Positions 36,584 to 47,865 of a stretch of 64,000 nt of DNA are shown piece after piece. Both the position numbers and the translations under genes were made by a program. Every line of letters starts with the position of its first letter. Positions within the stretch are counted from its first letter, which is position 1. The notes beneath the pieces are model-generated. The model saw nothing but the letters and a program-made list of their open reading frames with translations. It made no database searches and was not told where the DNA came from. Source of the stretch: Candidatus Desulfofervidus auxilii (GTDB lineage: Bacteria; Desulfobacterota; Desulfofervidia; Desulfofervidales; Desulfofervidaceae); the NCBI GenBank assembly GCA_030262725.1, contig JAJSZS010000010.1, positions 19,869 through 83,868 on the forward strand. Reading direction: 5' to 3'.

Positions 36584-38020
36584 TTAGCTCCTTTTTACCC
36601 GCCAGGTAGTTCCTTGAGGGGTGTCTTCAAGGATAATACCTGCTTTTTTCAATTCCTCTCTAATAGCATCTGCTGTTGCCCAATCTTTCTTTTTCCTTGC
36701 TTCTGCCCGTTTGGCAATAAGCCTTTCTATCTCTTCTACACTTAAGCTTACTCCTTGTGTTAAAAAATCTTCTGGCAGGCATTGACAGATACCAAATACT
36801 TTTCCCCATTCCTTTATCTTTTTTATAGCCCAAGCAATTAATTCTTTATTAATTTCTGTTTTTTCTAGATATAAATTAATAGCTTTAATGCTATTAAAAA
36901 TTTGAGAAAGGGCAAGAGCAGTATTAAAATCATCATTCATAGCCTCTTTAAACTTTTCTTCATTTTTCATTAATTCCTGATAAAGTAATTCATTTTTTAA
37001 ATTTTCAGGGTTAATTTCATTTATTTTACCTATCCTTTCCTGAGCACGTTTTAAGCTTAAATAAATTCTTTCTAAGGCACTTGTTGCTTCTTTTAAAGCT
37101 TGATCAGAAAAATCTATTGGACTGCGATAATGATGGCTTAAAAAAAACAATCTTATTGCCTCTGGATGAAATTTTGCAAGTACTTCTCTAATAGTAAAAA
37201 AGTTTCCTAAAGATTTAGACATTTTTTCTTTATTAACCATAAGAAAGCCATGATGAATCCAGTAACGAACAAATGGTTTTCCAGTGGCAGCCTCAGATTG
37301 AGCAATTTCATTTTCATGATGAGGAAAGATTAAGTCTTGACCACCTCCATGAATATCAAAAGTTTCTCCCAAATATTTCATACTCATTACTGAGCATTCT
37401 AAATGCCATCCAGGTCTTCCTTTTCCCCAAGGACTATCCCACCATGGTTCACCAGGCTTTGCCTTTTTCCATAAAGCAAAATCTAAAGGATGGCGTTTTT
37501 TGGGATTTGGTTCAACTCTTGCACCAGCAAGCATTTCATCTAGACTTCGATGAGAGAGGCAACCATAATGTGGAAAACGCTCTATACTAAAATAGACATC
37601 ACCATCTGCTTCATAGGCATAACCTTTAGCTAATAACTTTTCAACCAAAGCAATCATTTCTGGAATATGTTCTGTTGCTCTAGGTTCAATATCCGCCTTA
37701 TCAACTCCAAGTGCATCCATATCTTCATAAAATGCCTTAATATAGTATTCGGCAATTTCATGTGCAAGTTTTCCTTCCTTTTTAGCCCGATTGATAATTT
37801 TATCATCTACATCAGTAAAATTGCGAACAAAAAGCACATCATAATTTAAATAACGTAAATATTTAACAATGACATCAAAAACAATAGCAGAACGGGCATG
37901 TCCCATATGACAATAATCATAAGCTGTAATACCACATACATAAATGCCTATTTTACCTGGCTGCAAAGGAACAAATTCTTCTTTTTTTCTTGTGAGAGTA
38001 TTGTATACATATAATGCCAT
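36584..38020 (-). CDS. cysS: Cysteinyl-tRNA synthetase
   Basis: Class I synthetase charging tRNA-Cys, 478 aa from the chosen ATG. The zinc Cys and HIGH-type site read CGITAYDYCHMGHARS near residue 22. The second zinc ligands are in WHLECS near 208 and the KMSKSLGNF motif near 266. The DALR anticodon-binding domain follows. I start at ATG 38020, six bases after AGGGG; seven codons upstream are in frame but lack a ribosome site. It is in the acpS-to-cca run, two bases before glgP. Confidence 0.97.
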   Translation of the reverse strand: MALYVYNTLTRKKEEFVPLQPGKIGIYVCGITAYDYCHMGHARSAIVFDVIVKYLRYLNYDVLFVRNFTDVDDKIINRAKKEGKLAHEIAEYYIKAFYEDMDALGVDKADIEPRATEHIPEMIALVEKLLAKGYAYEADGDVYFSIERFPHYGCLSHRSLDEMLAGARVEPNPKKRHPLDFALWKKAKPGEPWWDSPWGKGRPGWHLECSVMSMKYLGETFDIHGGGQDLIFPHHENEIAQSEAATGKPFVRYWIHHGFLMVNKEKMSKSLGNFFTIREVLAKFHPEAIRLFFLSHHYRSPIDFSDQALKEATSALERIYLSLKRAQERIGKINEINPENLKNELLYQELMKNEEKFKEAMNDDFNTALALSQIFNSIKAINLYLEKTEINKELIAWAIKKIKEWGKVFGICQCLPEDFLTQGVSLSVEEIERLIAKRAEARKKKDWATADAIREELKKAGIILEDTPQGTTWRVKRS

Positions 38021-38065
38021 CTTTTTACCCCTAAAAAGCAATTGTTAGCAGTAAAAATATGTTTG

Positions 38066-38896
38066 TCAAGAAATCTCTTTAAGCCATTCTTTAACTGCTT
38101 CTTCTAATAATTGATAAAAAATATCATTTCCTCCTAGCCCTTTACGTGCAAAGTAATAATTGATTTCTAAAAAAATTGGTCTTTCTGGGTAAAGTAAATC
38201 TATAGCTGCTAAATTTATACCTGTAACTTTGCGTAATCGATCAATATAAGGAGTAATTTGTTTTTTTATATCATCTGAAACATTTTTATCAATTTCTGCT
38301 CCTTGTGCAACATTTATCTTCCAAAGATTATTTTTTTGTATGCGCCAATAATAAAATTGTTTTTTGCCAATTATAACTACCCTTAAACTTCTTTTTTGAT
38401 TAGGAACAAATTCTTGTAAAATAAAACCATGCCAACCTTGATGTTTTTCAAGTCCATAAATTAAGTTTAAAATATCTTTAAGCTGATTTTCATTCTCAAT
38501 CAAATATACCATTTCACCCTCTCCCCCTTTATTTCCTTTTAAAACAAATGGATAAGAGAGAGGGAGTTTTTTTAATTTTTCTCCGTGATTAGCATAAAAT
38601 GAATGTAAATCTGGATAAATTATTGATTTTGGATGTGGGATTTTTAATTGTTGCCAAATTAAAATATCACCAATTTTCCCTTCTCCAGGAAAACGATAAT
38701 CATAATTGGGAAAAACATAAGGACAATTTGTGCGGCAAAACCAATAAACATCTGCTTTACATGCTTGGTGTAAAATTATTGCTTTTGCTTGTTTAATTAA
38801 TCTTTTCTGTTGAAAAGAAAGAGGTTTATTGGCAATAAGTAAATTAATATCTGCTTCAATCATTGGATGTAAAGAAATGATGGGTCTTTTTAACAC
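38066..38896 (-). CDS. RimK-like ATP-grasp ligase of unknown substrate
   Basis: 276 aa, cytoplasmic. An ATP-grasp fold is visible: [17 protein letters not shown] near residue 118 (ATP-lid Lys and Gly-rich loop), [19 protein letters not shown] near 156 and the Mg-binding [17 protein letters not shown] near 230, with final GGNDIF. This matches ATP-dependent carboxylate-amine ligases such as RimK/LysX-type enzymes. Several Cys near residues 44-60 are unusual. It overlaps cimA by seven bases. Which acid and amine it joins cannot be read from the sequence. Confidence 0.75.
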   Translation of the reverse strand: MLKRPIISLHPMIEADINLLIANKPLSFQQKRLIKQAKAIILHQACKADVYWFCRTNCPYVFPNYDYRFPGEGKIGDILIWQQLKIPHPKSIIYPDLHSFYANHGEKLKKLPLSYPFVLKGNKGGEGEMVYLIENENQLKDILNLIYGLEKHQGWHGFILQEFVPNQKRSLRVVIIGKKQFYYWRIQKNNLWKINVAQGAEIDKNVSDDIKKQITPYIDRLRKVTGINLAAIDLLYPERPIFLEINYYFARKGLGGNDIFYQLLEEAVKEWLKEIS

Positions 38897-40476
38897 TCGC
38901 CTTTTGCCTGCTCTTCACGAAAAAGTTTATAGATAATGCTATCAATTAGAGCTTGTAAGCTTGCTTCAAGAATATCATAAGAAACACCTACTGTACGCCA
39001 AACGCACTCTTTGTCTTTAGATTCAATAAGTACTCTTACCCTTGCTTCAGTACCTGTAATTCCAGGTAAAACCCTTACTCGATAATCAACAAGGCTCATC
39101 TCTTTTAAAGAAGGGTAAAAATCTTCAAGTGCCTTTCTTAAAGCTTTATCAAGTGCATTTACTGGTCCTTGCCCTAATGCCATTGCATGTTTTTCTTTTC
39201 CATCTACAACTACCCATACTTCAGCTTCAGCGATAGGATAACCATCAAGAGTCTTATAATCCTGAACCCGATATGTAAACAATTTAAAATATTCTTTCTT
39301 TAATTCTCCTCTAGCTCTATACATTCTTAATTTAAAAGATTCTTCAGCTACATCAAATTGGAAACCTTGATTTTCTAAATCTTTTAATTCCTTTAATATC
39401 TTTTGTACTTGAGGGTCTTTACTATCAAGATCAATACCCCATTCTTTTGCTTTGCTTAAAATAGTACTTCTGCCAGAAAGGTCAGAAATAAGAATTCTTC
39501 TTACATTTCCTACTTTTTCTGGAGGAATATGTTCATAGGTATGAGGATTTCTTTTAACAGCACTTACATGTACTCCTCCTTTATGGGCAAAGGCACTTCT
39601 ACCAACATAAGGAAGATATGGTGGATGAGCGATATTTATTAATTCTGTTACAAATCTAGAAATAGCTGTAAGTTTTGCAAGCTGTTTATCACTAATGCAG
39701 TCTATTCCCATCTTTAACTTTAAAGCTGGGATAATTGAACAAAGATTAGCATTTCCACAGCGTTCTCCTACACCATTTAAAGTGCCCTGAACTTGCACTG
39801 CTCCTAAACGCACTGCCATAAGGCTATTAGCAACAGCCATTTCTGCATCATTATGTGCATGGATACCAAATACAATATTTGGACATTTTCTTTTTACATA
39901 CTCAATGATTTCTACTAATTCAAAAGGTAATGTTCCACCATTTGTATCACAAAAAATAATACAATCAGCTCCTGCTTCTATAGCCTTTTTAATTGTAGCT
40001 ATGGCATATTCAGGGTTATTTTTAAATCCATCAAAGAAATGTTCAGCATCATAAAAAAGTTTTTTTACATAAGGACGCAAATAAGCAAGGGAATTATAAA
40101 TAATTTCTAAATTTCTTTCTAAAGAAATCTGAAGTGCATCTTTTACATGTAAATCCCAGCTCTTTCCAAAAATAGTAATAACCTCAGTTTTTGCATTTAA
40201 TAATGCCTTTAAATTTGGGTCATTTTCTGGTGTCCGTTGAGGATGGTGAGTGCTACCAAAGGCAGCTATTTTTGCATTTTTAAAAGAAAAATGCTTAATC
40301 CTTTCAAAAAATTGCTCATCTTTTGGATTGGAACCAGGCCATCCACCTTCAATATAATGAACACCTAATTCATCTAATTTCTCTGCGACCTTTAATTTAT
40401 CTTCTAATTGTAAATTGAAATCTTCTGCTTGAGTACCATCTCTTAAAGTAGTATCATAAATTTCTACTTTAAACAC
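38890..40476 (-). CDS. cimA: (R)-citramalate synthase
   Basis: Condenses pyruvate and acetyl-CoA, starting isoleucine synthesis without threonine deaminase. The 528 aa protein has the HMGL-like TIM barrel, with the [13 protein letters not shown] metal/substrate motif near residue 8, [14 protein letters not shown] near 43, and [12 protein letters not shown] near 207. A C-terminal LeuA-type regulatory domain spans about 390-515. The GGWPGSN form is typical of the long CimA type rather than LeuA. It overlaps lysC by eight bases. Confidence 0.92.
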   Translation of the reverse strand: MFKVEIYDTTLRDGTQAEDFNLQLEDKLKVAEKLDELGVHYIEGGWPGSNPKDEQFFERIKHFSFKNAKIAAFGSTHHPQRTPENDPNLKALLNAKTEVITIFGKSWDLHVKDALQISLERNLEIIYNSLAYLRPYVKKLFYDAEHFFDGFKNNPEYAIATIKKAIEAGADCIIFCDTNGGTLPFELVEIIEYVKRKCPNIVFGIHAHNDAEMAVANSLMAVRLGAVQVQGTLNGVGERCGNANLCSIIPALKLKMGIDCISDKQLAKLTAISRFVTELINIAHPPYLPYVGRSAFAHKGGVHVSAVKRNPHTYEHIPPEKVGNVRRILISDLSGRSTILSKAKEWGIDLDSKDPQVQKILKELKDLENQGFQFDVAEESFKLRMYRARGELKKEYFKLFTYRVQDYKTLDGYPIAEAEVWVVVDGKEKHAMALGQGPVNALDKALRKALEDFYPSLKEMSLVDYRVRVLPGITGTEARVRVLIESKDKECVWRTVGVSYDILEASLQALIDSIIYKLFREEQAKGEC

Positions 40477-41689
40477 GCCCTTCTCCTAAATTAAATGCTT
40501 TATGTAATGCTTGAACAGCTTTTTTAACTTCCTTTTCATCTATTACACAAGAGATTTTAATTTCAGAAGTGCTGATCATAAGAATATTGATACCTGCATC
40601 TGCTAAAGCTCGAAACATCCTAGCTGCTACTCCAGGATGGTGTCTCATCCCTACCCCTACAACTGATACTTTTGCAATATGTTCATCACCCATAACCTTT
40701 TCTGCCTCAATTTTATTAGCAGCCTCTTTAGCAATCTCTAAAGCACGCTGAAAATCTCCCTTTGGTACAGTAAAAGTCATATCTGTAATCCCTTCTTCAC
40801 TAGTATTTTGAATAATCATATCCACAACTATACCTGCATCTCCAATAGCTTCAAATAATTTAGCAGCAATACCAGGTCTATCTGGAACTCCTTTTACTGT
40901 AATCCTTGCTTCATTTTTATCATGAACAACTGCTGTTACTACTACTTTTTCCATTTCAGCATCTGTATCTATTACCATTGTTCCCTCCTTTTCATTAAAA
41001 GATGAACGCACATGTATAGGTACATTATATTTTTTAGCAAATTCAACAGAACGAATTTGTAAAACCTTTGCTCCAAGACCTGCTAATTCCATCATTTCTT
41101 CATAAGAAATGCGATCAATCTTTCTAGCCTCAGGGCATACCCTAGGATCAGCAGTAAAAACACCCTCTACATCAGTATAAATTTCACATACATCTGCCTT
41201 TAATGCTGCAGCAATAGCTACAGCAGTAGTATCAGAGCCACCTCTGCCAAGGGTAGTAATATTGCCTTGACGGTCTATACCTTGAAATCCAGCAATAACT
41301 AAAATATTTCCCTTTTCCAATTGTTCTTTTAATTTAGTTGCATCAATCTGGTCTATTCTTGCCCTACCAAAAGCATTATCAGTAAATATCCTAGCTTGAA
41401 AAGCAATAAAAGAAGTTGCTGGGTAGCCCATGTTTTTTAAAGCCATTGCCAAAAGGGCTGCTGAAGCTTGTTCTCCTGTAGCAAGCAAGGCATCTAATTC
41501 TCTAGGATCAGGAGGATTAGCTATTTGTTTAGCCAAATCAATTAATCTATCAGTTTCTCCAGCCATAGCTGAAACAACAACTACTACTTTATGACCTGCA
41601 TCTACAGTAGCAGCTATTTTTTTTGCCACATTCTTTATTCTTTCAATACTTCCTACTGAAGTACCTCCATATTTTTGAACAATCAGCAT
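40469..41689 (-). CDS. lysC: Aspartate kinase
   Basis: First step of the lysine/threonine/methionine branch. The 406 aa protein has the kinase domain with KYGGTSVG near residue 5 and [12 protein letters not shown] near 148. Two ACT domains (about 265-335 and 345-400) are the usual site of Lys/Thr feedback. Length is standard for the monofunctional form; it may carry the internal beta-subunit start known for this family. It overlaps tsaE by seven bases. Confidence 0.96.
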   Translation of the reverse strand: MLIVQKYGGTSVGSIERIKNVAKKIAATVDAGHKVVVVVSAMAGETDRLIDLAKQIANPPDPRELDALLATGEQASAALLAMALKNMGYPATSFIAFQARIFTDNAFGRARIDQIDATKLKEQLEKGNILVIAGFQGIDRQGNITTLGRGGSDTTAVAIAAALKADVCEIYTDVEGVFTADPRVCPEARKIDRISYEEMMELAGLGAKVLQIRSVEFAKKYNVPIHVRSSFNEKEGTMVIDTDAEMEKVVVTAVVHDKNEARITVKGVPDRPGIAAKLFEAIGDAGIVVDMIIQNTSEEGITDMTFTVPKGDFQRALEIAKEAANKIEAEKVMGDEHIAKVSVVGVGMRHHPGVAARMFRALADAGINILMISTSEIKISCVIDEKEVKKAVQALHKAFNLGEGRV

Positions 41690-42171
41690 AACTTACTCCT
41701 TTTTAAATCATAGCGTATGGTTTTAAAGTGTGCAATATTAGTTGTAAATTCAAGTCTTCTTCCTGAATTAGCAAAAAATATTTCGATTTTTAAAAATTTT
41801 GGAGGCAATAATGACTTTGGCAATTTTTCTGCCCACTCAACTACTGTTACACCATCTCCAAAAAGATATTCTTCTAATCCTAATAAAGAAAAATCTACCC
41901 CTTTTTCTATACGATAAAGGTCTATATGATGAAGAGGAATACGGCCAGGATAAGTGTGAACAAAAACAAATGTAGGACTTGTAACTGGATAATTTTCTGG
42001 TACTTCTAATCCTTTAGCAATCCCTTTAGTTAACCAAGTTTTACCTGCCCCCAAATCTCCACTAAGCAAAATTACATCTCCTACTTTGGCATTCTTTCCA
42101 ATTTTTTCTCCTAATTTAAATGTATCTTTAGAGGAAGAACTGAAATAAGTAAATTTAATCCATTTTTTCAT
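41683..42171 (-). CDS. tsaE: tRNA t6A synthesis ATPase TsaE
   Basis: ATPase that regenerates the TsaB-TsaD complex during t6A modification of tRNA. The 162 aa protein has Walker [10 protein letters not shown] near residue 39, a [10 protein letters not shown] motif near 65, HHIDLYR near 76 and VVEWAEKLP near 110, all typical of TsaE. It overlaps nnr by 17 bases, a common pairing. tsaD is separate at 48664. Confidence 0.96.
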   Translation of the reverse strand: MKKWIKFTYFSSSSKDTFKLGEKIGKNAKVGDVILLSGDLGAGKTWLTKGIAKGLEVPENYPVTSPTFVFVHTYPGRIPLHHIDLYRIEKGVDFSLLGLEEYLFGDGVTVVEWAEKLPKSLLPPKFLKIEIFFANSGRRLEFTTNIAHFKTIRYDLKRSKLC

Positions 42172-43723
42172 TGCTTTCTTTTACTTCCTTCCAAGCCGAA
42201 GGCAAATAATCAACTAATTCACCAGCAAGTAGACCCAATTCTTCATTCTTTTTAACCCATAAATCAGCTGCTAAACCATGTAAAAAAACACCTAAAATAG
42301 CAGCTTCTTTAGTAGGATAGCCTTGACTTAAAAGTCCTCCAATTATTCCAGTTAATACATCACCCATACCACCTGTAGCCATGGCAGGATTGCCAGTAGA
42401 ATTAACAAATATTTCACCATCAGGTGTAGCAATTAGAGTACGAGCCATCTTTAATATAACTATAACTTGATATTTTTCTGCTACTTCTTTTACTAATTTT
42501 ACCCTTTCTTTTAAAAGATTTTCCTTATCTACACCAATAAGTCTTACCATTTCACCAGGATGAGGGGTAAGGATTATATCAGTTTTTTTATTTTTTAATA
42601 TTTCTAAATTTAATACATTAAGACCATCTGCATCTATAACAAGTGGTTTATTTGCTTCAGAAATAATAGTTTCAACAAGTGCCTTTATTTCAGGATGAGT
42701 AGATAAACCTGGGCCTAGACAAATTACCTTATAATTTATTCCACTTTCTTTAATTTCATTCCATGCCTTTAAAGAAAGGGTCATTTCTTTTGTTTCAGGA
42801 AGTGGAAGAGTCATAGCTTCAGTCAATTTTACTTCCAAAATAGGATTAAGACTTTTTGGAATACCTAATGTAACAAGACCAGCACCAATACGTAATGCAC
42901 CAAGACAGGTAAGTGTAGCTGCGCCTGTTTTTCCTGGAGAACCAGCTAATACTAATACATGCCCTGCTTGACCTTTATGCATAGGAGCAGGACGTGGTCG
43001 TAACAAATGTTTTATGTCTTCAGTTGTTACTAAATGATGTTTTAAAGAAAAATCAGCAATTACTTGAGGTGGAATACCAATGTCAACAATTTCTAAAATG
43101 CCTACATAATCAGCTCCAGGATAAATTACTTGTCCAATCTTTGGTAGAGCAAAAGTAATAGTTAAATCTGCCTTTACCGCATCACCTAAAGGATAACCTG
43201 TATCACTAGAAAGACCAGTAGGAATATCTACGGCTACAACCAAACCTTGAAATGTATTGTTTAAAAAAGAAACAGCTTCTTTAATAAGCCCTCTTATTTC
43301 TGTTTTTAAACCTGTACCTAGCATAGCATCAATGATTAAATCACAAGCAATAAGATATTCTCTAGCTGATTGCCAATCTGATTCATTTAAGATTTCTTTA
43401 ATAGGCACACCCAAACGCTCTGCTATTTTAAGATTAAGAGCTGCTTCATTTTTTAATTTTGTTTTTTCACCAAAAAGAAAAACCTTTACCAAATAACCTT
43501 CTTGATAAAGATAACGTGCAATAACAAGACCATCTCCACCATTATTTCCCTTACCGCAAAGCACACCAATTACTGCATCTGATAGATGTTTTAAGATATA
43601 ATTTTTAATATGTTCTAAAGCACCACGTGCAGCATTCTCCATAAGCACTTCACCAGGAATGCCTACTTCTTCAATAGTAAACCTGTCAATAGCCTGCATC
43701 TCATTTGCTGTAACTAATTTCAT
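42155..43723 (-). CDS. nnr: Bifunctional NAD(P)H-hydrate epimerase/dehydratase
   Basis: Repairs hydrated NAD(P)H. The 522 aa protein is the usual fusion. The N-terminal YjeF_N epimerase domain has GVLCGKGNNGGDGL near residue 53 and VAVDIPTGL near 159. The C-terminal ribokinase-like dehydratase has AGSPGKTGAATL near 255, GPGLSTHPE near 333 and NPAMATGGMGDVLTG near 432. It lies two bases after acpS and overlaps tsaE. Confidence 0.96.
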   Translation of the reverse strand: MKLVTANEMQAIDRFTIEEVGIPGEVLMENAARGALEHIKNYILKHLSDAVIGVLCGKGNNGGDGLVIARYLYQEGYLVKVFLFGEKTKLKNEAALNLKIAERLGVPIKEILNESDWQSAREYLIACDLIIDAMLGTGLKTEIRGLIKEAVSFLNNTFQGLVVAVDIPTGLSSDTGYPLGDAVKADLTITFALPKIGQVIYPGADYVGILEIVDIGIPPQVIADFSLKHHLVTTEDIKHLLRPRPAPMHKGQAGHVLVLAGSPGKTGAATLTCLGALRIGAGLVTLGIPKSLNPILEVKLTEAMTLPLPETKEMTLSLKAWNEIKESGINYKVICLGPGLSTHPEIKALVETIISEANKPLVIDADGLNVLNLEILKNKKTDIILTPHPGEMVRLIGVDKENLLKERVKLVKEVAEKYQVIVILKMARTLIATPDGEIFVNSTGNPAMATGGMGDVLTGIIGGLLSQGYPTKEAAILGVFLHGLAADLWVKKNEELGLLAGELVDYLPSAWKEVKESNEKMD

Positions 43724-43725
43724 AA

Positions 43726-44103
43726 CTATTTCTCCAATATCACTATAGCTATAGCATAATCTTTTTCATGGCTTAAAGAAACAAAAATATTTTTCATTCC
43801 TACTTGTTTAGATATTTCAAGTGCTTTCCCATAAAGATTAATTATAGGCTGACCTGATTTTAAATTTATTATTTCTATATCTCGCCATTTTAAACCTTTA
43901 CGCCAACCAAGTCCTACTGCTTTAGCAAACGCTTCTTTTGCTGCAATTCTTGCTGCTAATTCTTGATAAAGTGTCTTTTTTTTAAGGCGAGGTAAAATCT
44001 CATTGGGTGTAAAAACTCTATTTTTAAAATGTTCTCCCCAACGTTCAATTATTTTTTTTATCCTAGGAATATACACAATGTCTATACCAATGCCATAAAT
44101 CAT
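43726..44103 (-). CDS. acpS: Holo-[acyl-carrier-protein] synthase
   Basis: Transfers 4'-phosphopantetheine from CoA to acyl carrier protein. The 125 aa protein has GIGIDIVYIPRIKK near residue 4 (metal Asp) and RIAAKEAFAKAVG near 52 (catalytic Glu/Lys), then VSLSHEKDYAIA at the end. It heads a long colinear run. It has no Shine-Dalgarno sequence and its -10 box is only eight bases before the ATG. Confidence 0.95.
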   Translation of the reverse strand: MIYGIGIDIVYIPRIKKIIERWGEHFKNRVFTPNEILPRLKKKTLYQELAARIAAKEAFAKAVGLGWRKGLKWRDIEIINLKSGQPIINLYGKALEISKQVGMKNIFVSLSHEKDYAIAIVILEK

Positions 44104-44111
44104 GTAAAAAA

Positions 44112-44141
44112 TTTATAACACATATTAATTTGAAAAATCAA
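44112..44141 (-). promoter_or_regulatory. Promoter of acpS and the long minus-strand run
   Basis: TTGATT at 44141-44136, an 18-base spacer and TATAAA at 44117-44112. Predicted initiation is about two bases before the acpS ATG at 44103, so the message is nearly leaderless. Confidence 0.5.
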
Positions 44142-44148
44142 TGTAAAC

Positions 44149-44177
44149 TTGACGATAAATCATAAATTAGGTATGGT
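44149..44177 (+). promoter_or_regulatory. Promoter of the hybrid histidine kinase gene
   Basis: TTGACG at 44149-44154, a 17-base spacer and TATGGT at 44172-44177. Initiation near 44184 leaves a short leader with AGGGG before ATG 44203. The -35 box lies back to back with that of acpS. Confidence 0.6.
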
Positions 44178-44202
44178 CAAATAAGGATTTTAGGGGATGA
44201 AA

Positions 44203-46548
44203 ATGAAGGATAAATTAGAAAAAATTAAACAAGAGATAGAGGAATTCAAAGAATGGATAAATACACTTGATACATTTGTAGGTAAATTGGACGTAGATGG
44301 TAAAATGATTTTTTGTAATGAAGCACCACTTAAAGTTGCTGGAATTAAATTTGAAGATGTTTATGGTAAATATTTTCCAGATACAATTTGGTTTTCACAT
44401 TCAGAAATAGAACGTAAAAAAGTAGTTGAATCTATTGAAAAAGCAAAAGCTGGTTTTTCAAGCAGAATAGAGATAAGTATAAAAGGGGCAGATGGTTCTA
44501 TTATTCCTATCATTTTTAATTGTCAACCTGTAATAAAAGAAGGAAAAATAAAGTATATTACTATTGAAGGAAAAAATATTAGTGAAGAAAAAAAATTAAG
44601 GATAGAATTGGAAAAAGCAAAGAGAGATTTAGAGAAAGAAGTTAAAAAACGCACTGCTGAATTGTTAGAATCTGAAGAAAAATATAGGACTCTTATTGAA
44701 AGTTCACAAGATGGTTTTGTTATTATTCAAGATAATAAATTTGTTTTTGTTAATGAGGCAATGAGTAGACTTTTAAGTTATCCTAAAGAAAAAATTATTG
44801 GTAAACATGTCACAGATTTCATGCCAGATGAGGAAAAAGAAAGAGCTCTTAAAAATATTAAAAAAGTAATTGAAAGAGGCTCAATAGGTTTGCAAGAATA
44901 TAAATATATAAAAAAAGACGGAAAAGTATGCAATTTGCAAGTTACTTCTTCTAGAATCACCTATCAAGGGAAACCTGCTATTCAAACTGTTGTAAGGGAT
45001 GTTACTGCTCAAAAACAAACGGAAGAGGCATTGATTGCTGAAAAGGAGCGACTTGCAGTTACCTTGAGATCTATTGGAGATGGAGTGATTGTTACAGATG
45101 CAGAAGGCAAAATAATTTTGCTTAATAAAATAGCTGAAAAATTAACTGGTTGGTCACAAAAAGAAGCTATAGGTAAACCACTCAATGAAGTATTTTATAT
45201 TATTAATGAAAAAACTAGAGAGCGCTGTGAAAATCCATTTGAAAAGGTTATTAAAACAAATGGTATTGTTGGACTTGCCAATGATACTGTGCTTATTGCT
45301 AGAGATGGAACAGAACGTATTATTGCAGATAGTGGTGCACCAATCAGAGACAAAGATGGAAAAATTGTTGGCGTAATTTTAGTATTTCGTGATATCACTG
45401 AAAAAAGGAAATTAGAGCAAGAATTAATCAAAGCAGACAAACTTGATTCAATTGGTATTCTTGCTGGTGGTATTGCTCATGACTTTAACAATATTTTAAC
45501 TGCAATATTAGGCAATATTACATTAGCAAAGATATTTGCCAAATCAGAAGAAAGAGTTGTTAGAAGATTGGAAGAAGCCGAAAGGGCGTGTTTAAGAGGA
45601 AGGGATTTGACCCAACAATTACTTACTTTTTCAAAAGGTGGGGAGCCGATTAAAAAATTAATTTCTGTCGCAGAATTGATAAAAGAGACAGCTGGGTTTG
45701 CTTTAACGGGCTCAAATGTGAGATGCGAATTTTCTATTTCTGATGATCTTTGGTCAGTAGAAGCAGATGAAGGGCAGATAAGCCAAGTATTCAATAATTT
45801 AATTATAAATGCCGATCAAGCTATGCCAGATGGCGGGATAATTGAAATAAGTTGTGAAAATGTCTTTATTAGCAAAAAAGACAATTTACCTTTAAAAGAA
45901 GGGAAATATGTAAAAATAACAATAAAAGATCAAGGTATTGGCATACCCAAAAAATATTTGCCAAAAATATTTGACCCCTTTTTTACGACAAAAAAGAAAG
46001 GGAGTGGTCTTGGGTTAGCAACCGCTTATTCTATTATTAAAAAACATGAAGGGCACATTTCTGTTGAGTCTGAAGTAGGAAAAGGAACAACATTTTATAT
46101 CTATTTGCCTGCTTCAGAAAAAAGAGAAAAAGTTATTGAAAAAGGAATAGAGCAAGAGATTAAAGGTAAAGGTAAAGTATTATTGATGGATGATGAAGAT
46201 ATGATTTTAGAAATAGTTGGTGAAATGTTACATTTTCTCGGCTATGAAGTGGAATTTGCTAAAGATGGCAATGAAGCTATTAAAATATACAAAGAAGCGA
46301 AAGCATCCGGTTACCCATTTAATGTAGTTATTTTAGATCTAACTGTTCCTGGTGGAATGGGAGGAAAAGAAGCTATCAAAAAACTTAAAGAAATTGATCC
46401 TGATGTAAAGGCTATTGTTTCAAGTGGTTATTCTACTGATCCTATTATGGCTGATTTTGAAAAACATGGTTTTTGTGGCGTTATTGCAAAGCCATACAAA
46501 ATGGAAGAACTAAGTGAAATATTAAAAAAAGTAATTGGAGAAAATTAA
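44203..46548 (+). CDS. Multi-PAS hybrid sensor histidine kinase
   Basis: 781 aa soluble kinase with no membrane segment. Three PAS domains are at about residues 15-130, 165-270 and 285-410; a coiled coil ([16 protein letters not shown]) links the first two. The HisKA H-box is [11 protein letters not shown] near 425, and the HATPase has [10 protein letters not shown] and [13 protein letters not shown]-terminal receiver domain has its Asp in [14 protein letters not shown] near 706. I start at the second ATG (44203), six bases after AGGGG. The sensed signal and output partner are unknown; no response regulator is adjacent. Its stop overlaps convergent pdxJ by four bases. Confidence 0.9.
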   Translation: MKDKLEKIKQEIEEFKEWINTLDTFVGKLDVDGKMIFCNEAPLKVAGIKFEDVYGKYFPDTIWFSHSEIERKKVVESIEKAKAGFSSRIEISIKGADGSIIPIIFNCQPVIKEGKIKYITIEGKNISEEKKLRIELEKAKRDLEKEVKKRTAELLESEEKYRTLIESSQDGFVIIQDNKFVFVNEAMSRLLSYPKEKIIGKHVTDFMPDEEKERALKNIKKVIERGSIGLQEYKYIKKDGKVCNLQVTSSRITYQGKPAIQTVVRDVTAQKQTEEALIAEKERLAVTLRSIGDGVIVTDAEGKIILLNKIAEKLTGWSQKEAIGKPLNEVFYIINEKTRERCENPFEKVIKTNGIVGLANDTVLIARDGTERIIADSGAPIRDKDGKIVGVILVFRDITEKRKLEQELIKADKLDSIGILAGGIAHDFNNILTAILGNITLAKIFAKSEERVVRRLEEAERACLRGRDLTQQLLTFSKGGEPIKKLISVAELIKETAGFALTGSNVRCEFSISDDLWSVEADEGQISQVFNNLIINADQAMPDGGIIEISCENVFISKKDNLPLKEGKYVKITIKDQGIGIPKKYLPKIFDPFFTTKKKGSGLGLATAYSIIKKHEGHISVESEVGKGTTFYIYLPASEKREKVIEKGIEQEIKGKGKVLLMDDEDMILEIVGEMLHFLGYEVEFAKDGNEAIKIYKEAKASGYPFNVVILDLTVPGGMGGKEAIKKLKEIDPDVKAIVSSGYSTDPIMADFEKHGFCGVIAKPYKMEELSEILKKVIGEN

Positions 46549-47264
46549 GTTAAATTATTTAATATTTCTACCATTTCCCTTACCGCCCTTTCAAATCCCA
46601 CTAATATAGCCCTTGCTACAATACTATGTCCAATACTAAATTCATAAATTTCTTTTACTTTTGCTAATGGTTTAATATTTATGTAATTTAAACCATGTCC
46701 TGCTTTTACAATTAGTCCTATTGAATGTGCTATTTTTACTGCTTCAAGCAATCTTTTTAATTCTTTTTCTTTTTCTTCTCCCTTTGCATCGCAATAACAA
46801 CCTGTGTGTAACTCTATCATATTTGCTCCTACTTCTTTAGCTGCTTCTATCTGCTTTTGATCCGGGTCAATGAAAATGCTTACTTTTATTCCACCTGTCT
46901 GAAGTCTTTTTACTGCTTCTTTAATTTTTTCTTTTTGATTTAATATATCAAGACCACCTTCAGTAGTGATTTCCTCTCTTCTTTCTGGCACAAGCGTTGA
47001 TATATCTGGTTTTACATCTAAAGCAATCTTTATCATTTCTTCTGTGGCTGCCATTTCTAAATTTAAACTTGTTTTTACAGTCTGACGTAAGAGATATACA
47101 TCTCTTTCTTTAATATGTCTTCTGTCTTGTCTTAAATGGACAACAATACCTTCTGCACCTGCAAGTTCTGCTAAAGCAGCTGCTACTACTGGATCAGGCT
47201 CAATTGTTCTTCTTGCCTCTCTAACAGTAGCTACATGATCAACATTAACAGCTAATTTTGCCAT
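46545..47264 (-). CDS. pdxJ: Pyridoxine 5'-phosphate synthase
   Basis: Last step of the DXP-dependent vitamin B6 pathway. The 239 aa protein is full length with [12 protein letters not shown] near residue 7, HLRQDRRHI near 43, [10 protein letters not shown] near 70, ELHTGCY near 150 and GHGLNY near 192. It overlaps the rdgB end by 20 bases and closes the rph-rdgB-pdxJ set. It supports B6 prototrophy. Confidence 0.97.
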   Translation of the reverse strand: MAKLAVNVDHVATVREARRTIEPDPVVAAALAELAGAEGIVVHLRQDRRHIKERDVYLLRQTVKTSLNLEMAATEEMIKIALDVKPDISTLVPERREEITTEGGLDILNQKEKIKEAVKRLQTGGIKVSIFIDPDQKQIEAAKEVGANMIELHTGCYCDAKGEEKEKELKRLLEAVKIAHSIGLIVKAGHGLNYINIKPLAKVKEIYEFSIGHSIVARAILVGFERAVREMVEILNNLT

Positions 47265-47865
47265 TTTTTTCCTCCTTTAAAATCTTTTTTAAAATTTCTT
47301 TCATTTTTTCTAAAGCCTTTGCCCGATGGCTGATACGATTTTTAATTTCTGGTGGAAGTTCAGCCATAGTTTTTTTATAAACTGGTACAAAAAAAATTGG
47401 GTCATAACCAAACCCATATTCTCCTTTAGGCTCAAAAGTAATAATACCTTCGCATTTGCCTTCACATGTAATACATTTTCCTTCTTTATTACATAAAGCT
47501 ATAATACAAATAAATGCTGCTTTTCTTTTTTCCCAAGAGACATCTTTTAAAAGCCTCAATAATTTTTCATTATTTTCCTTGTCTGTTGCATTTTCTCCAG
47601 CAAAACGGGCTGAATAAATACCTGGTGCTCCATTTAAATAATCAACGCATAAACCAGAATCATCTGCTAATGCCCAATAGCCAGTTAAATATGCAACAGT
47701 TTTGGCTTTATTTATAGCATTTTCTAAAAAACTTTTCCCTGTTTCAGGTATCTTAGGTATATTTTTAAAATCAGAAAGAGACAAAATTTCTATGGGCATG
47801 TCTGAAAGTAATGCCTTTATTTCTTTTATTTTTCCTTTATTCCTTGTCGCTAATACCAATTTCAT
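47245..47865 (-). CDS. rdgB: XTP/dITP diphosphatase (RdgB/HAM1)
   Basis: House-cleaning pyrophosphatase that removes non-canonical purine nucleotides such as dITP and XTP. From ATG 47865 it is 206 aa and opens with [15 protein letters not shown], the family's N-terminus. [24 protein letters not shown] and FGYDPIF follow. A longer reading adds 21 residues that match rph antisense-free overlap rather than the family, so I drop them. The start lies inside the rph 3' end (29-base overlap). Confidence 0.95.
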   Translation of the reverse strand: MKLVLATRNKGKIKEIKALLSDMPIEILSLSDFKNIPKIPETGKSFLENAINKAKTVAYLTGYWALADDSGLCVDYLNGAPGIYSARFAGENATDKENNEKLLRLLKDVSWEKRKAAFICIIALCNKEGKCITCEGKCEGIITFEPKGEYGFGYDPIFFVPVYKKTMAELPPEIKNRISHRAKALEKMKEILKKILKEEKNGKISC

